Made by a program: the position numbers and the translations under genes. A model generated the notes under the pieces. The model was not told the DNA's origin, did no database searches, and was given only the letters and a program-made list of their open reading frames with translations. DNA of 64,000 nucleotides from Streptomyces violaceusniger Tu 4113. Lineage in GTDB: Bacteria; Actinomycetota; Actinomycetes; Streptomycetales; Streptomycetaceae. The stretch covers positions 5,704,001-5,768,000 of the forward strand of contig NC_015957.1 of assembly GCF_000147815.2 (NCBI RefSeq), read 5' to 3'. This document shows positions 1 to 11,157 of this stretch, piece after piece (position 1 is the first letter of the stretch; every line of letters begins with the position of its first letter).

Positions 1-221
1 CGTGCGGTAGCGGGGCATCCCGTCATTCGGTCCTGATCGCATGCGGCAGGATGGCACCTCACGCCGGAGCCGTACACATGTACGCACGGCGCAGCCCGTA
101 CAACCCAGGCACGAACAGGTGACAACGTGATTCCACAGAACTCCAGACCGGAGGCCGCACCGACGACCGCCGGCCGCACGGCCGGTTCTGACGCGCTTTC
201 CGGCATAGCGGGCGGTAGCCG

Positions 222-1283
222 ATGAACCGGGACCTGACGTTGCACGATGTCATCGTCGTCGGGGCGGCGCTGGTCTGCGGCGCGGCCGGTGGTGTGCTGT
301 TGCGCGTGGCGCTGCGCTGGCTGGGTGAGCGGGCCCGCTCCACCCGGTGGAGCGGCGACGACATCATCGTCGACACACTGCGCACACTGGCGCCGTGGGC
401 GTCGATGGCCGCCGGTGTCGCCGCCGCGGCCGCCGCGCTGCCGCTGACCGCCACGGTCGGCCATGACGTCAATCAGACGCTGAAGGCCGTGCTGATCCTG
501 GTCAGCACGGTCACCGCGGCGCGGGTGGTGGCCGGTATGGTGCGCTCGCTGGCGCTGTCCCGCTCCGGGGTGGCGGGAACGGCCACCATCTTCGTCAACA
601 TCACGCGGATCGCGGTGCTGGCGATGGGCGTGCTGATCCTGCTGGAGACGCTGGGCGTCTCGATCGCACCGCTGCTCACCGCCCTGGGCGTGGGCGGTCT
701 GGCGGTCGCCCTGGCGCTGCAGGACACCCTGGCCAACCTCTTCGCGGGGGTGCACATCCTGGCCTCCAAGACGGTGCAGCCCGGCCACTACATCCGGCTC
801 AGCAGCGGGGAGGAGGGCTATGTGGTCGACATCAACTGGCGCAACACGGCGGTGCGGCAACTGTCGGACAATCTCGTCATCATCCCGAACGCCAAGCTGG
901 GCAACACCATCATGACCAACTTTCACCAGCCCGAGCAGCAGATGTCGGTCATGGTCCAGGCGAGGGTCGGCTACGGAAGCGATCTGGACCAGGTGGAGCG
1001 GGTGACCATCGAGGTCGCCGGGAAGGTGATGTCCGGCGTCGAGGGCGGGGTCGTCGACCACGAGACGAGCGTGCGCTTCCACACCTTCGGAGAGTCCGGC
1101 ATCGACTTCTCGGTGTTTCTGCGGGCCCTGGAGTTCAGCGACCAGTACCTCATCAAGCATGAGTTCATGAAGGAGCTGCACCGCCGGTTCCGCGCCGAGG
1201 GCATCGAGATCCCGCTGCCCACGCGTACGCTCGTCCTGCCCGACCAGGACCGGCTGCCGCTGCTGGACCGTTCGGCGATCTGA
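222..1283 (+). CDS. MscS-family mechanosensitive channel
   Basis: A 353-residue membrane protein that probably opens under membrane tension to release small solutes during osmotic downshock. Hydrophobic segments lie near residues 6-28, 60-80, 85-108 and 125-150. They are followed by the MscS pore-lining helix signature GVGGLAVALALQDTLANLF at about 155-173, rich in Gly and Ala as the family requires. The beta domain after it contains VDINWRNTAVRQLSDN and VIIPNAKL, both typical of MscS. The soluble C-terminal domain ends at the usual place for a short MscS. The ATG is preceded by a weak purine-rich stretch. No partner gene is apparent; the convergent neighbour is a response regulator 5 bases away. 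Family call is firm; whether it gates ions physiologically is inferred. Confidence 0.9.
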   Translation: MNRDLTLHDVIVVGAALVCGAAGGVLLRVALRWLGERARSTRWSGDDIIVDTLRTLAPWASMAAGVAAAAAALPLTATVGHDVNQTLKAVLILVSTVTAARVVAGMVRSLALSRSGVAGTATIFVNITRIAVLAMGVLILLETLGVSIAPLLTALGVGGLAVALALQDTLANLFAGVHILASKTVQPGHYIRLSSGEEGYVVDINWRNTAVRQLSDNLVIIPNAKLGNTIMTNFHQPEQQMSVMVQARVGYGSDLDQVERVTIEVAGKVMSGVEGGVVDHETSVRFHTFGESGIDFSVFLRALEFSDQYLIKHEFMKELHRRFRAEGIEIPLPTRTLVLPDQDRLPLLDRSAI

Positions 1284-1288
1284 CGCCG

Positions 1289-2014
1289 TCAGGGCAACAA
1301 CCGCCGCTCGGTGGCCACCGCCACCGCCCCGGCCCGGGTCTCGACCCCCAATTTCCCGTAGATCCGACCCAGATGGGTCTTGACCGTGGCCTCGCTGATG
1401 AACAGGGCCCGGGCGATCTCCCGGTTGCCCAGGCCACGGGCCAGTTGCCGGAGGATGTCGCGCTCCCGCTCGGACAGCCCGGGGCGCGGGCTGCGCATCC
1501 GGGCCAGCACCCGGTCGGCGACCGGGGCGGACAGCGCGGTACGGCCGGAGGCGGCGTTGCGGATCGCCGCGAACAGCTCCTCCGGCCGCTCGGCCTTGAG
1601 CAGATAGCCGGTGGCCCCGGCCTCGATGGCACGGGTGATGTCGGCGTCGGTGTCGAACATGGTGAGCACCAGGACACGGGGCGCGGGCGGGTCGCCGGAG
1701 ACCAGCCGCCGGGTGGCGGTCACCCCGTCCATGCCCTCCCCGAGCTGCAGATCCATCAGCACCACATCGGGCCGGAGCGGGGCGGCCATGGCGAGGGCCT
1801 CCTCGCCGCTGCCCGCCTCGCCGACCACCTCGATGCCGTCGGTACTGGCCAGCAGCGCCCGCAGCCCCGCCCGCACCACGGCGTGGTCGTCACAGAGCAG
1901 CAGCCGGATGGCGGGAGCGGGCGGGACCGGGCCCGCGGCGGGGCCGGGCGACGGGGACACGGCCGCATCCGCGCTCGGAGCAGCGCCGGACGACGGGGAT
2001 GGGGTCGGGCTCAT
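1289..2014 (-). CDS. NarL/LuxR-family response regulator
   Basis: Two-domain DNA-binding response regulator of 241 residues. After a 33-residue Pro/Ala-rich N-terminal tail comes a receiver domain (LLLCDDHAVVRAGLRALL) with the acidic pair and the phosphoacceptor Asp in VLMDLQL. A LuxR-type HTH at about 175-235 begins LSERERDILRQLARGLGNREI and contains the recognition helix ISEATVKTHLGRIYGKL. The ATG overlaps the stop of the upstream histidine kinase by 4 bases, so the two are translationally coupled and form one two-component system. The long low-complexity N-terminus may mean the native start is further in, but the coupled ATG is the simplest choice. Target genes cannot be named. Confidence 0.93.
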   Translation of the reverse strand: MSPTPSPSSGAAPSADAAVSPSPGPAAGPVPPAPAIRLLLCDDHAVVRAGLRALLASTDGIEVVGEAGSGEEALAMAAPLRPDVVLMDLQLGEGMDGVTATRRLVSGDPPAPRVLVLTMFDTDADITRAIEAGATGYLLKAERPEELFAAIRNAASGRTALSAPVADRVLARMRSPRPGLSERERDILRQLARGLGNREIARALFISEATVKTHLGRIYGKLGVETRAGAVAVATERRLLP

Positions 2015-3330
2015 GCCGTGGCCTCCACGGGACGGTCGGGGACGAGGGCGGGAAGGGGCTCGACGGGGATCGCGGCCGAGACGACGGTCCCCTCGCCCGG
2101 TGCGGATTCGACGGTGAGCGTGCCGCCCAGTTGCCGTACGCGGACCCGCATCGCCCGCAGCCCGTGTCCGCGCGACCGGTCCGCTCCTGGCGCGGGGACG
2201 GCGTCGGTGTCGAAGCCGCGGCCGTCATCGGCGATGTCCAGACAGATCTGGTCGCCCATACAGGTCAGGGTGAGCGCGGCCCGGCTCGCCCCGGCGTGCT
2301 CCCGCACATTGGCCAGCGCGCCCTGGGCGATGCGCAGCAGTGCCGCCGCCACCCGCTCGGGCAGCGGCCCGAGGGGGCCGTCGAGGTGGAAGTCCACCGT
2401 CTGCCCCGCGCCGCTCTCCCGCTCGGCGAGCGCGCCGAGCGCCTGGGCCAGGGAGCGCTCGGCGAGGTCGGCCGGGGCCAGGTCCTGGACGAACCGGCGG
2501 GCCTCGGCGAGGCTGCGGGAGACGATCTCCGCCGCGTCGCGCATATGGCCTCGGGCCGCCTCCGGATCCGTCTCCCAGGTGCGGTCGGCGGCCTGCAGCA
2601 GCATCCGCTGGCTGGACAGGCCCTGGGCGAGGGTGTCATGGATCTCCGAGGACAGCCGCTGACGCTCGGCCAGGATTCCGGCCCGCCGCTCGGTCGCGGC
2701 CAGATCGCGACGGGTGCGGACCAGATCGTCGATCAGCACCCGCTGCCGCGCCGACTGGCGCCGCAGATGAATGAGGACGGCGGCGGCCACGGCGGCGATG
2801 GCGGGCGGCGCGATCAGCGCGTTGGGGTCGAAGCCGTCGTGCATGAACCGCAGTTTCGAGGTGACGACGAGCGCGGTGAGCACGGCGGCCAAGGGCACCG
2901 CGAACCGGGTGGGCAGCGTGTGCAGACCGGTGAAGAAGAGCGGCATGGCGCACCATGCGGCGCTCGGCGCCAGGACCAGCAGCGCGACCCATGCGGCCAG
3001 CACCGCTGTCAGCCAGACCAGATAGCGGCCGGAGGGCCGGCCACCGGGGCTGGGCGCGGGCGCCGGCCACCGGCCGGGCAGATAGAGCGCGCCGAAGGCC
3101 ACGAAGAGGGCGATGACCCAGCCGTTCGGCGGGGTGCCGGTGTCCCGGATCAGATAGCGGACCAGCGAGGAGCCCAGCAGCAGGAAGAACGCGATGTGCA
3201 GGACCGCCGTCAGCCACCGCTCATCCGGATCGTCCACGCCGTCGGTCCCGGACCGCCCGGACCATGCCGACCACATCGCCGACCACGGCGCCCATCCTGA
3301 CCGTCCGACCGCCCTGACCGCCGACCGCAC
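2011..3330 (-). CDS. Two-component sensor histidine kinase (NarX/DesK class)
   Basis: Membrane histidine kinase of up to 439 residues. The N-terminal half has about five or six hydrophobic segments (for example AVLHIAFFLLLGSSLVRYL and WVIALFVAFGALYL) and no large extracellular domain. The dimerisation region carries the phospho-accepting His in EIHDTLAQGLSSQ (HisKA_3 type), followed by an HATPase domain with DIADDGRGFD and a second glycine-rich box near GHGLRAMRVRVRQLGG. It overlaps the response regulator gene by 4 bases and lies first in the pair. The first 20-30 residues are not conserved-looking, so a start further in (for example the ATG at 3276) is possible. The signal sensed is unknown. 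Confidence 0.9.
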   Translation of the reverse strand: MRSAVRAVGRSGWAPWSAMWSAWSGRSGTDGVDDPDERWLTAVLHIAFFLLLGSSLVRYLIRDTGTPPNGWVIALFVAFGALYLPGRWPAPAPSPGGRPSGRYLVWLTAVLAAWVALLVLAPSAAWCAMPLFFTGLHTLPTRFAVPLAAVLTALVVTSKLRFMHDGFDPNALIAPPAIAAVAAAVLIHLRRQSARQRVLIDDLVRTRRDLAATERRAGILAERQRLSSEIHDTLAQGLSSQRMLLQAADRTWETDPEAARGHMRDAAEIVSRSLAEARRFVQDLAPADLAERSLAQALGALAERESGAGQTVDFHLDGPLGPLPERVAAALLRIAQGALANVREHAGASRAALTLTCMGDQICLDIADDGRGFDTDAVPAPGADRSRGHGLRAMRVRVRQLGGTLTVESAPGEGTVVSAAIPVEPLPALVPDRPVEATA

Positions 3331-3589
3331 CCCTGGCCTCCCAACTCTCCCGGTTTCACTGCGGACCTCTCCGGTCCTTCTGGGATCACTCCCTCAGCCA
3401 GTCCTAACGCGCCGGACCGGACGCCGCATCATCCGATCGGTTGATACGGGGATCACCCGGACCGCGTCCGGACCTGGACCGCTCCGCCGATCCGCGCCGC
3501 CGCCACGGCGCCGAGGCTGGTACCGACAACAGCGACGCGGGAACGCATCGTCCGCCGCGCGTCCGTACGACGACCACGAGAGAGTCCAC

Positions 3590-4381
3590 ATGCCCGCCAA
3601 GAACCTCGGCGTCAACCGCTCCGCCCTCGGCCACCGGGTCTCCTACGCACTGCGCCACCCGCAGCGCGTACCGCGCCACCTGTTCCGTGCCACCCGGGAC
3701 GCCTGGCTGCGCTACCGCTACCCCGACCACGTCGCGTACTACCGCGCGGTGATGCGGTCCGACACCCGCACCAGCCCGGAAGCGGCGGTCGGCAGCCGCA
3801 GCCATGAGCGGTGGCTGGCGCTGGGCGCGATGCAGTTCGACTATCTCCTGGACCACGGTCTGCGGCCGGAACACCGGATGCTGGAGATCGGCTGCGGCAA
3901 TCTACGGGCGGGCTGGCGGTTCATCGGCCATCTGCAGCCGGGCCACTACTACGGCGTCGACATCTCGCCCGAGATCCTCGCGGCCGCACAGGACACATTG
4001 GTGCGCGAGGGGCTGCAGGGCCGCCGTCCCACCCTCACCCCGGTCCGCGATCTGACGCTGCGTTTCCTGCCCGACGCCCACTTCGACGTGGTGCACGCGC
4101 ACAGTGTCTTCTCGCACTCGCCGCTGCCCGTCATCGAGGAGTGCCTGGCCCATGTCGGCCGCGTCATGGCGCCCGGCGGCTGGTTCGACTTCACCTTCGA
4201 CCGCACCGAGGGCGTCGAACACCAGGTGCTGCGGGAGGACTTCTACTACCGCACCGAGACGCTCATCGCGCTGGCGGAGAAACACGGTCTGGCGGCCCGG
4301 TTCATGACGGACTGGGAGGAGCTGCCGCACGGCCAGTCGAAGATCCGTATCACCCACCGCGAGGCCGCTCAGACGTCCTGA
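3590..4381 (+). CDS. Class I SAM-dependent methyltransferase
   Basis: 263-residue protein with a Rossmann-type methyltransferase core: motif I is MLEIGCGNLRAGWRFI at about 92-107, followed by YYGVDIS with the acidic ribose-binding Asp, and a post-motif DVVHAHSVFSHSP. A longer reading frame is open upstream, but it lies in sequence antisense to the kinase and looks non-coding; the ATG at 3590 starts the conserved-looking protein MPAKNLGVNRS. The substrate is not evident. It sits on the same strand about 230 bases upstream of the tgmAB RiPP pair, which lacks its customary methyltransferase, so a role there is conceivable. However, it does not resemble the isoaspartate-type methyltransferases normally found with that system, and an AT-rich promoter-like gap separates them. 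Confidence 0.85.
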   Translation: MPAKNLGVNRSALGHRVSYALRHPQRVPRHLFRATRDAWLRYRYPDHVAYYRAVMRSDTRTSPEAAVGSRSHERWLALGAMQFDYLLDHGLRPEHRMLEIGCGNLRAGWRFIGHLQPGHYYGVDISPEILAAAQDTLVREGLQGRRPTLTPVRDLTLRFLPDAHFDVVHAHSVFSHSPLPVIEECLAHVGRVMAPGGWFDFTFDRTEGVEHQVLREDFYYRTETLIALAEKHGLAARFMTDWEELPHGQSKIRITHREAAQTS

Positions 4382-4429
4382 CCCGCCGTTCCTCAGCCGG
4401 TGCTCCCTCTGCGGTGGCCGACTATTCGG

Positions 4430-4610
4430 TGACGCAATACCTGAGGCATATGTTGACGTTCAATCGGGCGTTGAGGTTCCACTGGGATCCTGTGACACAC
4501 TTCATATCGCAACACAGAGGACAAAATCGTTGCCAGGGAGTGCCGTAGACTTTTAGTACGTACTGTTGCGTGGTGGATAGACGAATACATGGAGCACCAA
4601 GAGGTCACTC
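4430..4610 (+). promoter_or_regulatory. AT-richer leader and probable promoter of tgmA
   Basis: The gap before tgmA is visibly lower in GC than its surroundings. It contains a perfect 10-base palindrome AGTACGTACT at 4555-4564, just upstream of the gene. An AAGAGG ribosome-binding site lies 6 bases before the ATG at 4611. Promoter elements are not certain; the palindrome may be an operator. Confidence 0.45.
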
Positions 4611-4802
4611 ATGCAGCCCTTCGTACTGAAGCACGCAATCCCTGCCGAGCGGTCGTCGGTCAGCGTTACCTACGCCTATGACGCCGCCCTGCAGTTGAAT
4701 GTCCTCTCCGACGGGCGTCCGGCCATCGCCGACCGTGCGGTGCTGCTGGCCACCGGCACCACCACGTCCACAGCGGGTTCGAAGACGCACTTCGACGACT
4801 GA
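4611..4802 (+). CDS. tgmA: ATP-grasp-modified RiPP precursor (TgmA-like)
   Basis: 63-residue precursor peptide of the GRASP_targ type, converted by an ATP-grasp ligase to a side-chain-crosslinked (graspetide-like) product. The leader contains the family-typical RPF/QPF-like start and YDAALQLNVLSDGRPA. The C-terminal core is TGTTTSTAGSKTHFDD, where clustered Thr/Ser/Lys nucleophiles and the terminal Asp pair would be joined by ester or amide links. It begins 229 bases after a methyltransferase gene, has an AAGAGG RBS, and is followed 15 bases later by the ligase gene. Identity rests on recognised family sequence and on its neighbour. Product structure and bioactivity are unknown. Confidence 0.88.
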   Translation: MQPFVLKHAIPAERSSVSVTYAYDAALQLNVLSDGRPAIADRAVLLATGTTTSTAGSKTHFDD

Positions 4803-4817
4803 CCTGCGCATACGTCG

Positions 4818-5756
4818 ATGACGGTACTCATCCTGACCTGTCGCCAGGATGTCACCGCCGACTTGGTGGTGGCAGAGCTGCGCGAACAAGGCGTCCCTCT
4901 GGTGCGTTTCGATCCAGCCGACCTTCCGGATCAGGCCGGGCTGTCGGTCGAATTCGATCGCGGTGACTTCACGGGATATCTGTCGACCGAGGGACGCCTC
5001 GTCAGCATCCACGGCGTGCGGTCCATCTGGGTGCGCAGGCCGGGCCGCCCCGCGGCCCACGCGGCGAATGCATCGGAGTGGCTGACGGCCGAGTGCGGAC
5101 AGGCGCTCTACGGGATGCTCTACGGGACAACGGCGCGCTGGATGAACCATCCAGCGGCCGCCGAACCGGCCCGGCACAAACCGTTCCAGTTGCGGGTCGC
5201 CCAGCACAGCGGTTTCGCCGTGCCCTCGACTCTGGTCACCACCTATCCACGCGCGGCGCGCGATTTCGCCATCCAGTGCTCGGACATCGTGGTGAAATCC
5301 GCGTCCGGTCCACCGACCGCCGATCCGCCGGTCGCACTGCCTACTACCCGTATCGGACCGGACACGGATTTCTCCGATGTCGCGGCCGGGGCGACCCTTC
5401 TTCAGCGGTACATTCCCAAAGTGGCCGACATCCGGCTGATCTGCGTCGGCAGCGAGTTATTCGCCGCGCGCAAGACCGCCGCCTCGGGGCAGGTGGACGG
5501 GCGCTATGGATGTCATGGACACCGCTGGGAAGCCGTGGATGTGCCCGCCAGAATCGTGCGCGCCGTTCATGAGTACATGGCTCTCACCGGTCTCGCCTAC
5601 GGGGCCTTCGACTTCGCCGAGGACGCCGATGGCCTTTGGTGGTTCCTGGAGTGCAACCAGGGCGGGCAATTCGGCTTTGTCGAGCTGGAGACCGGTCAGC
5701 CCATCGCGGCGGCGGTCGCGTCCTGGCTGGCGGCACCCGGCGCCGCCCACCGGTGA
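4818..5756 (+). CDS. tgmB: ATP-grasp ribosomal peptide maturase (TgmB-like)
   Basis: 312-residue ATP-grasp ligase of the MvdD/TgmB group that activates Asp/Glu side chains of the precursor for macrocycle formation. The N-terminus MTVLILTCRQDVTADLVV is the typical pre-ATP-grasp fold. The ATP-grasp core has LLQRYIPKVADIRLICVG at about 195-212, and the metal-binding FLECNQGGQFGFVE near 275-288. Codon 214 (5457-5459) is TTA, rare in high-GC actinomycetes, implying dependence on the bldA leucyl-tRNA for translation. The usual downstream isoaspartyl-methyltransferase-like gene (tgmC) is absent: after 242 bases without a gene comes an unrelated GH15 enzyme. Only two genes of the classical set are therefore visible. 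Confidence 0.9.
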   Translation: MTVLILTCRQDVTADLVVAELREQGVPLVRFDPADLPDQAGLSVEFDRGDFTGYLSTEGRLVSIHGVRSIWVRRPGRPAAHAANASEWLTAECGQALYGMLYGTTARWMNHPAAAEPARHKPFQLRVAQHSGFAVPSTLVTTYPRAARDFAIQCSDIVVKSASGPPTADPPVALPTTRIGPDTDFSDVAAGATLLQRYIPKVADIRLICVGSELFAARKTAASGQVDGRYGCHGHRWEAVDVPARIVRAVHEYMALTGLAYGAFDFAEDADGLWWFLECNQGGQFGFVELETGQPIAAAVASWLAAPGAAHR

Positions 5757-5998
5757 CGACGGGGCCGGAGCACCGTGTCTCCGGAGGTGGCGCGGTGATC
5801 ACCGAGCCGGCGTGCGACGGCGGTCCCGTCCGCGTTCGCGCCGGCCCGGGGCGCCCCCGAGCACTCCTGTGCACAGAGCGTGGCGACCGGCTACGCAGAC
5901 GGGCGGCGCTGCGCCGGACCGGCCCGTCGGTCGTATCCTGAAGCGAGAGTCCGCGCTACCCAGGGTTTCCCGCCCCTCCCTCAGCGTGGGAGGTTCCG

Positions 5999-7831
5999 AT
6001 GACCGTCGCCGACCCCATCCGCCGCCCGACGGACGCGTCCCGCTATGCGCCGATCGCCGAGCACGGTCTGATCGGCGATCTGCGCACCGCCGCGCTCGTC
6101 GATACCCGCGGCACCATCGACTGGTACTGCCCGGTCCGGTTCGACGCACCCAGTGTGTTCGCGTCGATCCTGGACGCCGACCGCGGCGGTTCGTTCCGGC
6201 TCACACCGGAGGTGCCCGCCCGGACGAAGCAGTTCTACTTCCCCGACACCAACATCCTCATCACCCGCTTCTTCGCGGACGACGGGGTCGCCGAGGTCCA
6301 GGACTTCATGCCGATCGTGGACGACTCACGCGAGGCGGACCGGCACCGGCTGATCCGCCGGGTGCTGTGCGTTCGCGGATCGCTGCCCTTCACCGCACGG
6401 GTGGCGCCCCGGTTCGACTACGCCCGGCAGTCGCATACCGTGCGCGCCGAGGAGGGGCTCACGATCTTCGAGTCCCCCGAGCTGTCGCTGGCGCTCACGT
6501 CCAGCGTCGCCGTGGAGACCGACGGCGCCGATGTGGTCTCCACGTTCAAGCTGGTCGAGGGCGAGGCCGCGGTCTTCGCGCTCGACCGGATCGGCGGCAC
6601 GGTGCAGCCGCGGCACTGTCCGCAGGCGGAGGCGGACGAACTGTTCGACGCCACCGTGCGCTACTGGCGGCGCTGGCTCTCGCAGTCCCGCTACCGCGGG
6701 CGGTGGCGGGAGATGGTGCACCGCTCGGCGCTCACCCTCAAGCTGCTCACCTACGCGCCGACCGGCGCCATCGTGGCGGCCCCGACGACCAGCCTGCCCG
6801 AGCAGATCGGCGGCGAGCGCAACTGGGACTACCGGTATGTGTGGGTCCGCGATGCCGCGTTCTGCATCTACGCGCTGCTGAGGCTGGGCTTCGCCCAGGA
6901 GGCCGAGGCGTTCGTCCGGTTCCTGTCCGAGGACATCAGCTTCGATAACGGCCCCGGCGGCCCGATGCAGATCATGTACGGCATCGACGGCCGCAGTGAG
7001 ATCCCCGAGCAGACGCTCCCCCATCTGGAGGGCCATCAGGGCTCCGCCCCGGTCCGGGTCGGCAACGCGGCGGTCCACCAGCTCCAGTTGGACATCTACG
7101 GAGCGCTGGTGGACTCCCTCTACCTCTACGACAAATGGGGGCAGCCGCTGGCCAGCGACCACTGGGACACCGTCAGCGACGCCGTCGGCTGGGTCTGCGA
7201 CAACTGGGACCGGCCCGATATGAGCGTCTGGGAGACCCGCGCCGGCCCGCAGCACTTCCTGTACTCGCAGCTGATGTGCTGGGTCGCGATCGAGCGGGCG
7301 ATGCGCATCGCCCGCCACCGCGGCCTGCCCGCGGACATGGCCCGCTGGTCGAAGGCGCGCGATGACATCTACCGCCGGATCATGCGCTGCGGCTGGTCGC
7401 CGCGGCGGCGCGCCTTCGTGCAGCGCGAGGGCGAGGAGGTGCTCGACGCCTCGGTGCTGATGATGCCGCTGTCCAAGTTCATCTCCCCCACCGACCCCAA
7501 ATGGCTGTCCACGCTGGACGCGCTGGGCGAGGAGCTGGTGTCCGATTCGCTGGTCTACCGCTACGACCCCAAGGTCAGCCCGGACGGGCTGCGCGGTGAG
7601 GAGGGCACCTTCTCGATCTGCTCGTTCTGGTACGTCGAGGCGCTGTCCCGGGCCGGACGGGTGGACGATGCGCGGTTGGCCTTCGAGAAGATGCTCACGT
7701 ACGCCAACCATGTCGGGCTGTACGCGGAGGAGATCGGCCGCACCGGTGAGCAGATCGGCAACTTCCCTCAGGCGTTCACCCATCTCGCGCTCATCAGCGC
7801 CGCGTTCAACCTGGACCGGGCCCTGGGCTGA
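5999..7831 (+). CDS. Glycoside hydrolase family 15 protein (glucoamylase/trehalase-like)
   Basis: 610-residue cytoplasmic GH15 enzyme with no signal peptide. It has an N-terminal beta-sandwich (GLIGDLRTAALVDTRGTIDW at about residues 23-42) and a C-terminal alpha/alpha six-barrel. The barrel holds NWDYRYVWVRDAAF near 272, the general-acid region EEGTFSICSFWYVEAL near 532, and the general-base region GEQIGNFPQAFTHLALI near 583. Actinobacterial members of this subfamily hydrolyse alpha-glucans or trehalose; the sequence alone does not decide which. The gene stands alone, 242 bases after tgmB and 40 bases before a DUF1266 gene. The ATG is preceded by GGGAGG, a good RBS. Confidence 0.92.
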   Translation: MTVADPIRRPTDASRYAPIAEHGLIGDLRTAALVDTRGTIDWYCPVRFDAPSVFASILDADRGGSFRLTPEVPARTKQFYFPDTNILITRFFADDGVAEVQDFMPIVDDSREADRHRLIRRVLCVRGSLPFTARVAPRFDYARQSHTVRAEEGLTIFESPELSLALTSSVAVETDGADVVSTFKLVEGEAAVFALDRIGGTVQPRHCPQAEADELFDATVRYWRRWLSQSRYRGRWREMVHRSALTLKLLTYAPTGAIVAAPTTSLPEQIGGERNWDYRYVWVRDAAFCIYALLRLGFAQEAEAFVRFLSEDISFDNGPGGPMQIMYGIDGRSEIPEQTLPHLEGHQGSAPVRVGNAAVHQLQLDIYGALVDSLYLYDKWGQPLASDHWDTVSDAVGWVCDNWDRPDMSVWETRAGPQHFLYSQLMCWVAIERAMRIARHRGLPADMARWSKARDDIYRRIMRCGWSPRRRAFVQREGEEVLDASVLMMPLSKFISPTDPKWLSTLDALGEELVSDSLVYRYDPKVSPDGLRGEEGTFSICSFWYVEALSRAGRVDDARLAFEKMLTYANHVGLYAEEIGRTGEQIGNFPQAFTHLALISAAFNLDRALG

Positions 7832-7871
7832 TCACGCGGGCCCGGCGGACCGCTGGATAGAGTGGCCGGCC

Positions 7872-9158
7872 ATGGGGAACGGGGAGGGGCCCGCCGCCGT
7901 GTCGGAACACGGCGTCCAGGGCGGCACACAGACCACCTGGCAGGCGCCGAGCGCGATCGAGCGGGAGCTGTACGAGGCGAAGGCGCGCGGCGACTGGTCG
8001 GCGTACTTCGATGTGCTGGCGCGCGCCGAACTCTTCGTCGCCGATGCGTACTCCCGCCTTCAGGCGCGCCCCGGGACGGTGTTGTTCACCCCGTACTGGT
8101 ATCCCCAGGTGCAGGCCAACTGCCTGCCCATCTTCACCGAGGGCATGCTCCCCGCGCCCCATCCGGAGACCGTCTATCTCTCCTACTCCCTGGGGTGGTT
8201 CGCCACGGAGTGGGAGCCCGGCGATCCGCCGTGGATCGTGGTCAACCCCGGCAGTCCGTGTGAGACGTTCTTCCCGACCTCCCCGGCGCACCGCGCCCTG
8301 TGGAGCGGCCACGCCGAACACGCCGCCGATGGCGAAGGCCGCGCACACGCGCCCATGGAATTGCGCGGGCTGCGGGTGGGCGGGCCGACGCAGGGCCCGG
8401 TGGCCCATGGACTGGCCTGCGGGGCACTGCTGTTCGTCAAGAACGGCGAGCTGTGGAACGCCATGGCCTACCACGGCGGCGGATACACCCGCGAGCGGAG
8501 CCGGCTCAAGGAGTGGTGGGGCATCACCGGCCGGGAGGAGTGGCAGCGCATCCAGGAGCTGCTGCTGAGCGCCGAACTGATCAGCGGTGTCTGGGAGTTC
8601 GCGCTCGGGGTGCGCCGAACCCTGGCCCTGGACTTCGCCGGCCCGGTCGGGGTGGACCACTGGCGGACGGTGGCCGAGCGGGTGCTGCGGCGCACCGACG
8701 CCGAGCCCGGCGAGGTCCGGATCACCCCCGACGGGGTCACCAAGGCGGAGCCCCGGGACAGCGCGGAGGTGGAGGCGCAGGTGGCGGGCGTGCAGCGGCT
8801 CATCGGCCGGATCGCCCGCTATGAGGCCCGGTTCCGCGCGGACGGCCTGATCGCCGAGGGAAAGTTCGTCCGCACGGTGGAGGCGTGGGACTACGGGCGG
8901 GCCTCCGGGATGGCCCGCTGGGGGCTCGCCGCACATTTCTGCTCCCTCGACGAGGCCGAGCGCGCGGTGCTGCGCGCGGGACGGTCGGCGCAGGCCAACT
9001 ACCGCTCCTGGGAGGAGTTCTCCGCCGCGTACATCCTCGGGCGGTGTCTCCACTTCGACGACGAGGAGTTCGGTGAGTGGTACGAGGACATGCTCACCGC
9101 GCATCGCATCCTCACCACCGATCCGGAGAGCCCCTGGCTCACCCTTCCCTGGAAGTGA
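7872..9158 (+). CDS. DUF1266 protein with N-terminal SseB-like region
   Basis: 428-residue soluble protein. The N-terminal half (PGTVLFTPYWYP, LPIFTEG, WIVVNPGSPCETFF) resembles SseB-type domains. The C-terminal half has DUF1266 landmarks: WWGITGREEWQ near residue 215, VEAWDYGRASGMARWG near 335, and ILGRCLHFDDEEF near 390. Proteins of this kind are common in streptomycetes and have no established biochemical role. The ATG at 7872 (MGNGEG) is chosen because the open frame upstream overlaps the end of the GH15 gene in another frame. It may be co-transcribed with that gene. Confidence 0.8.
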   Translation: MGNGEGPAAVSEHGVQGGTQTTWQAPSAIERELYEAKARGDWSAYFDVLARAELFVADAYSRLQARPGTVLFTPYWYPQVQANCLPIFTEGMLPAPHPETVYLSYSLGWFATEWEPGDPPWIVVNPGSPCETFFPTSPAHRALWSGHAEHAADGEGRAHAPMELRGLRVGGPTQGPVAHGLACGALLFVKNGELWNAMAYHGGGYTRERSRLKEWWGITGREEWQRIQELLLSAELISGVWEFALGVRRTLALDFAGPVGVDHWRTVAERVLRRTDAEPGEVRITPDGVTKAEPRDSAEVEAQVAGVQRLIGRIARYEARFRADGLIAEGKFVRTVEAWDYGRASGMARWGLAAHFCSLDEAERAVLRAGRSAQANYRSWEEFSAAYILGRCLHFDDEEFGEWYEDMLTAHRILTTDPESPWLTLPWK

Positions 9159-9176
9159 TCCCGGTGGGACCGGGCG

Positions 9177-11157
<1,981 letters not shown>

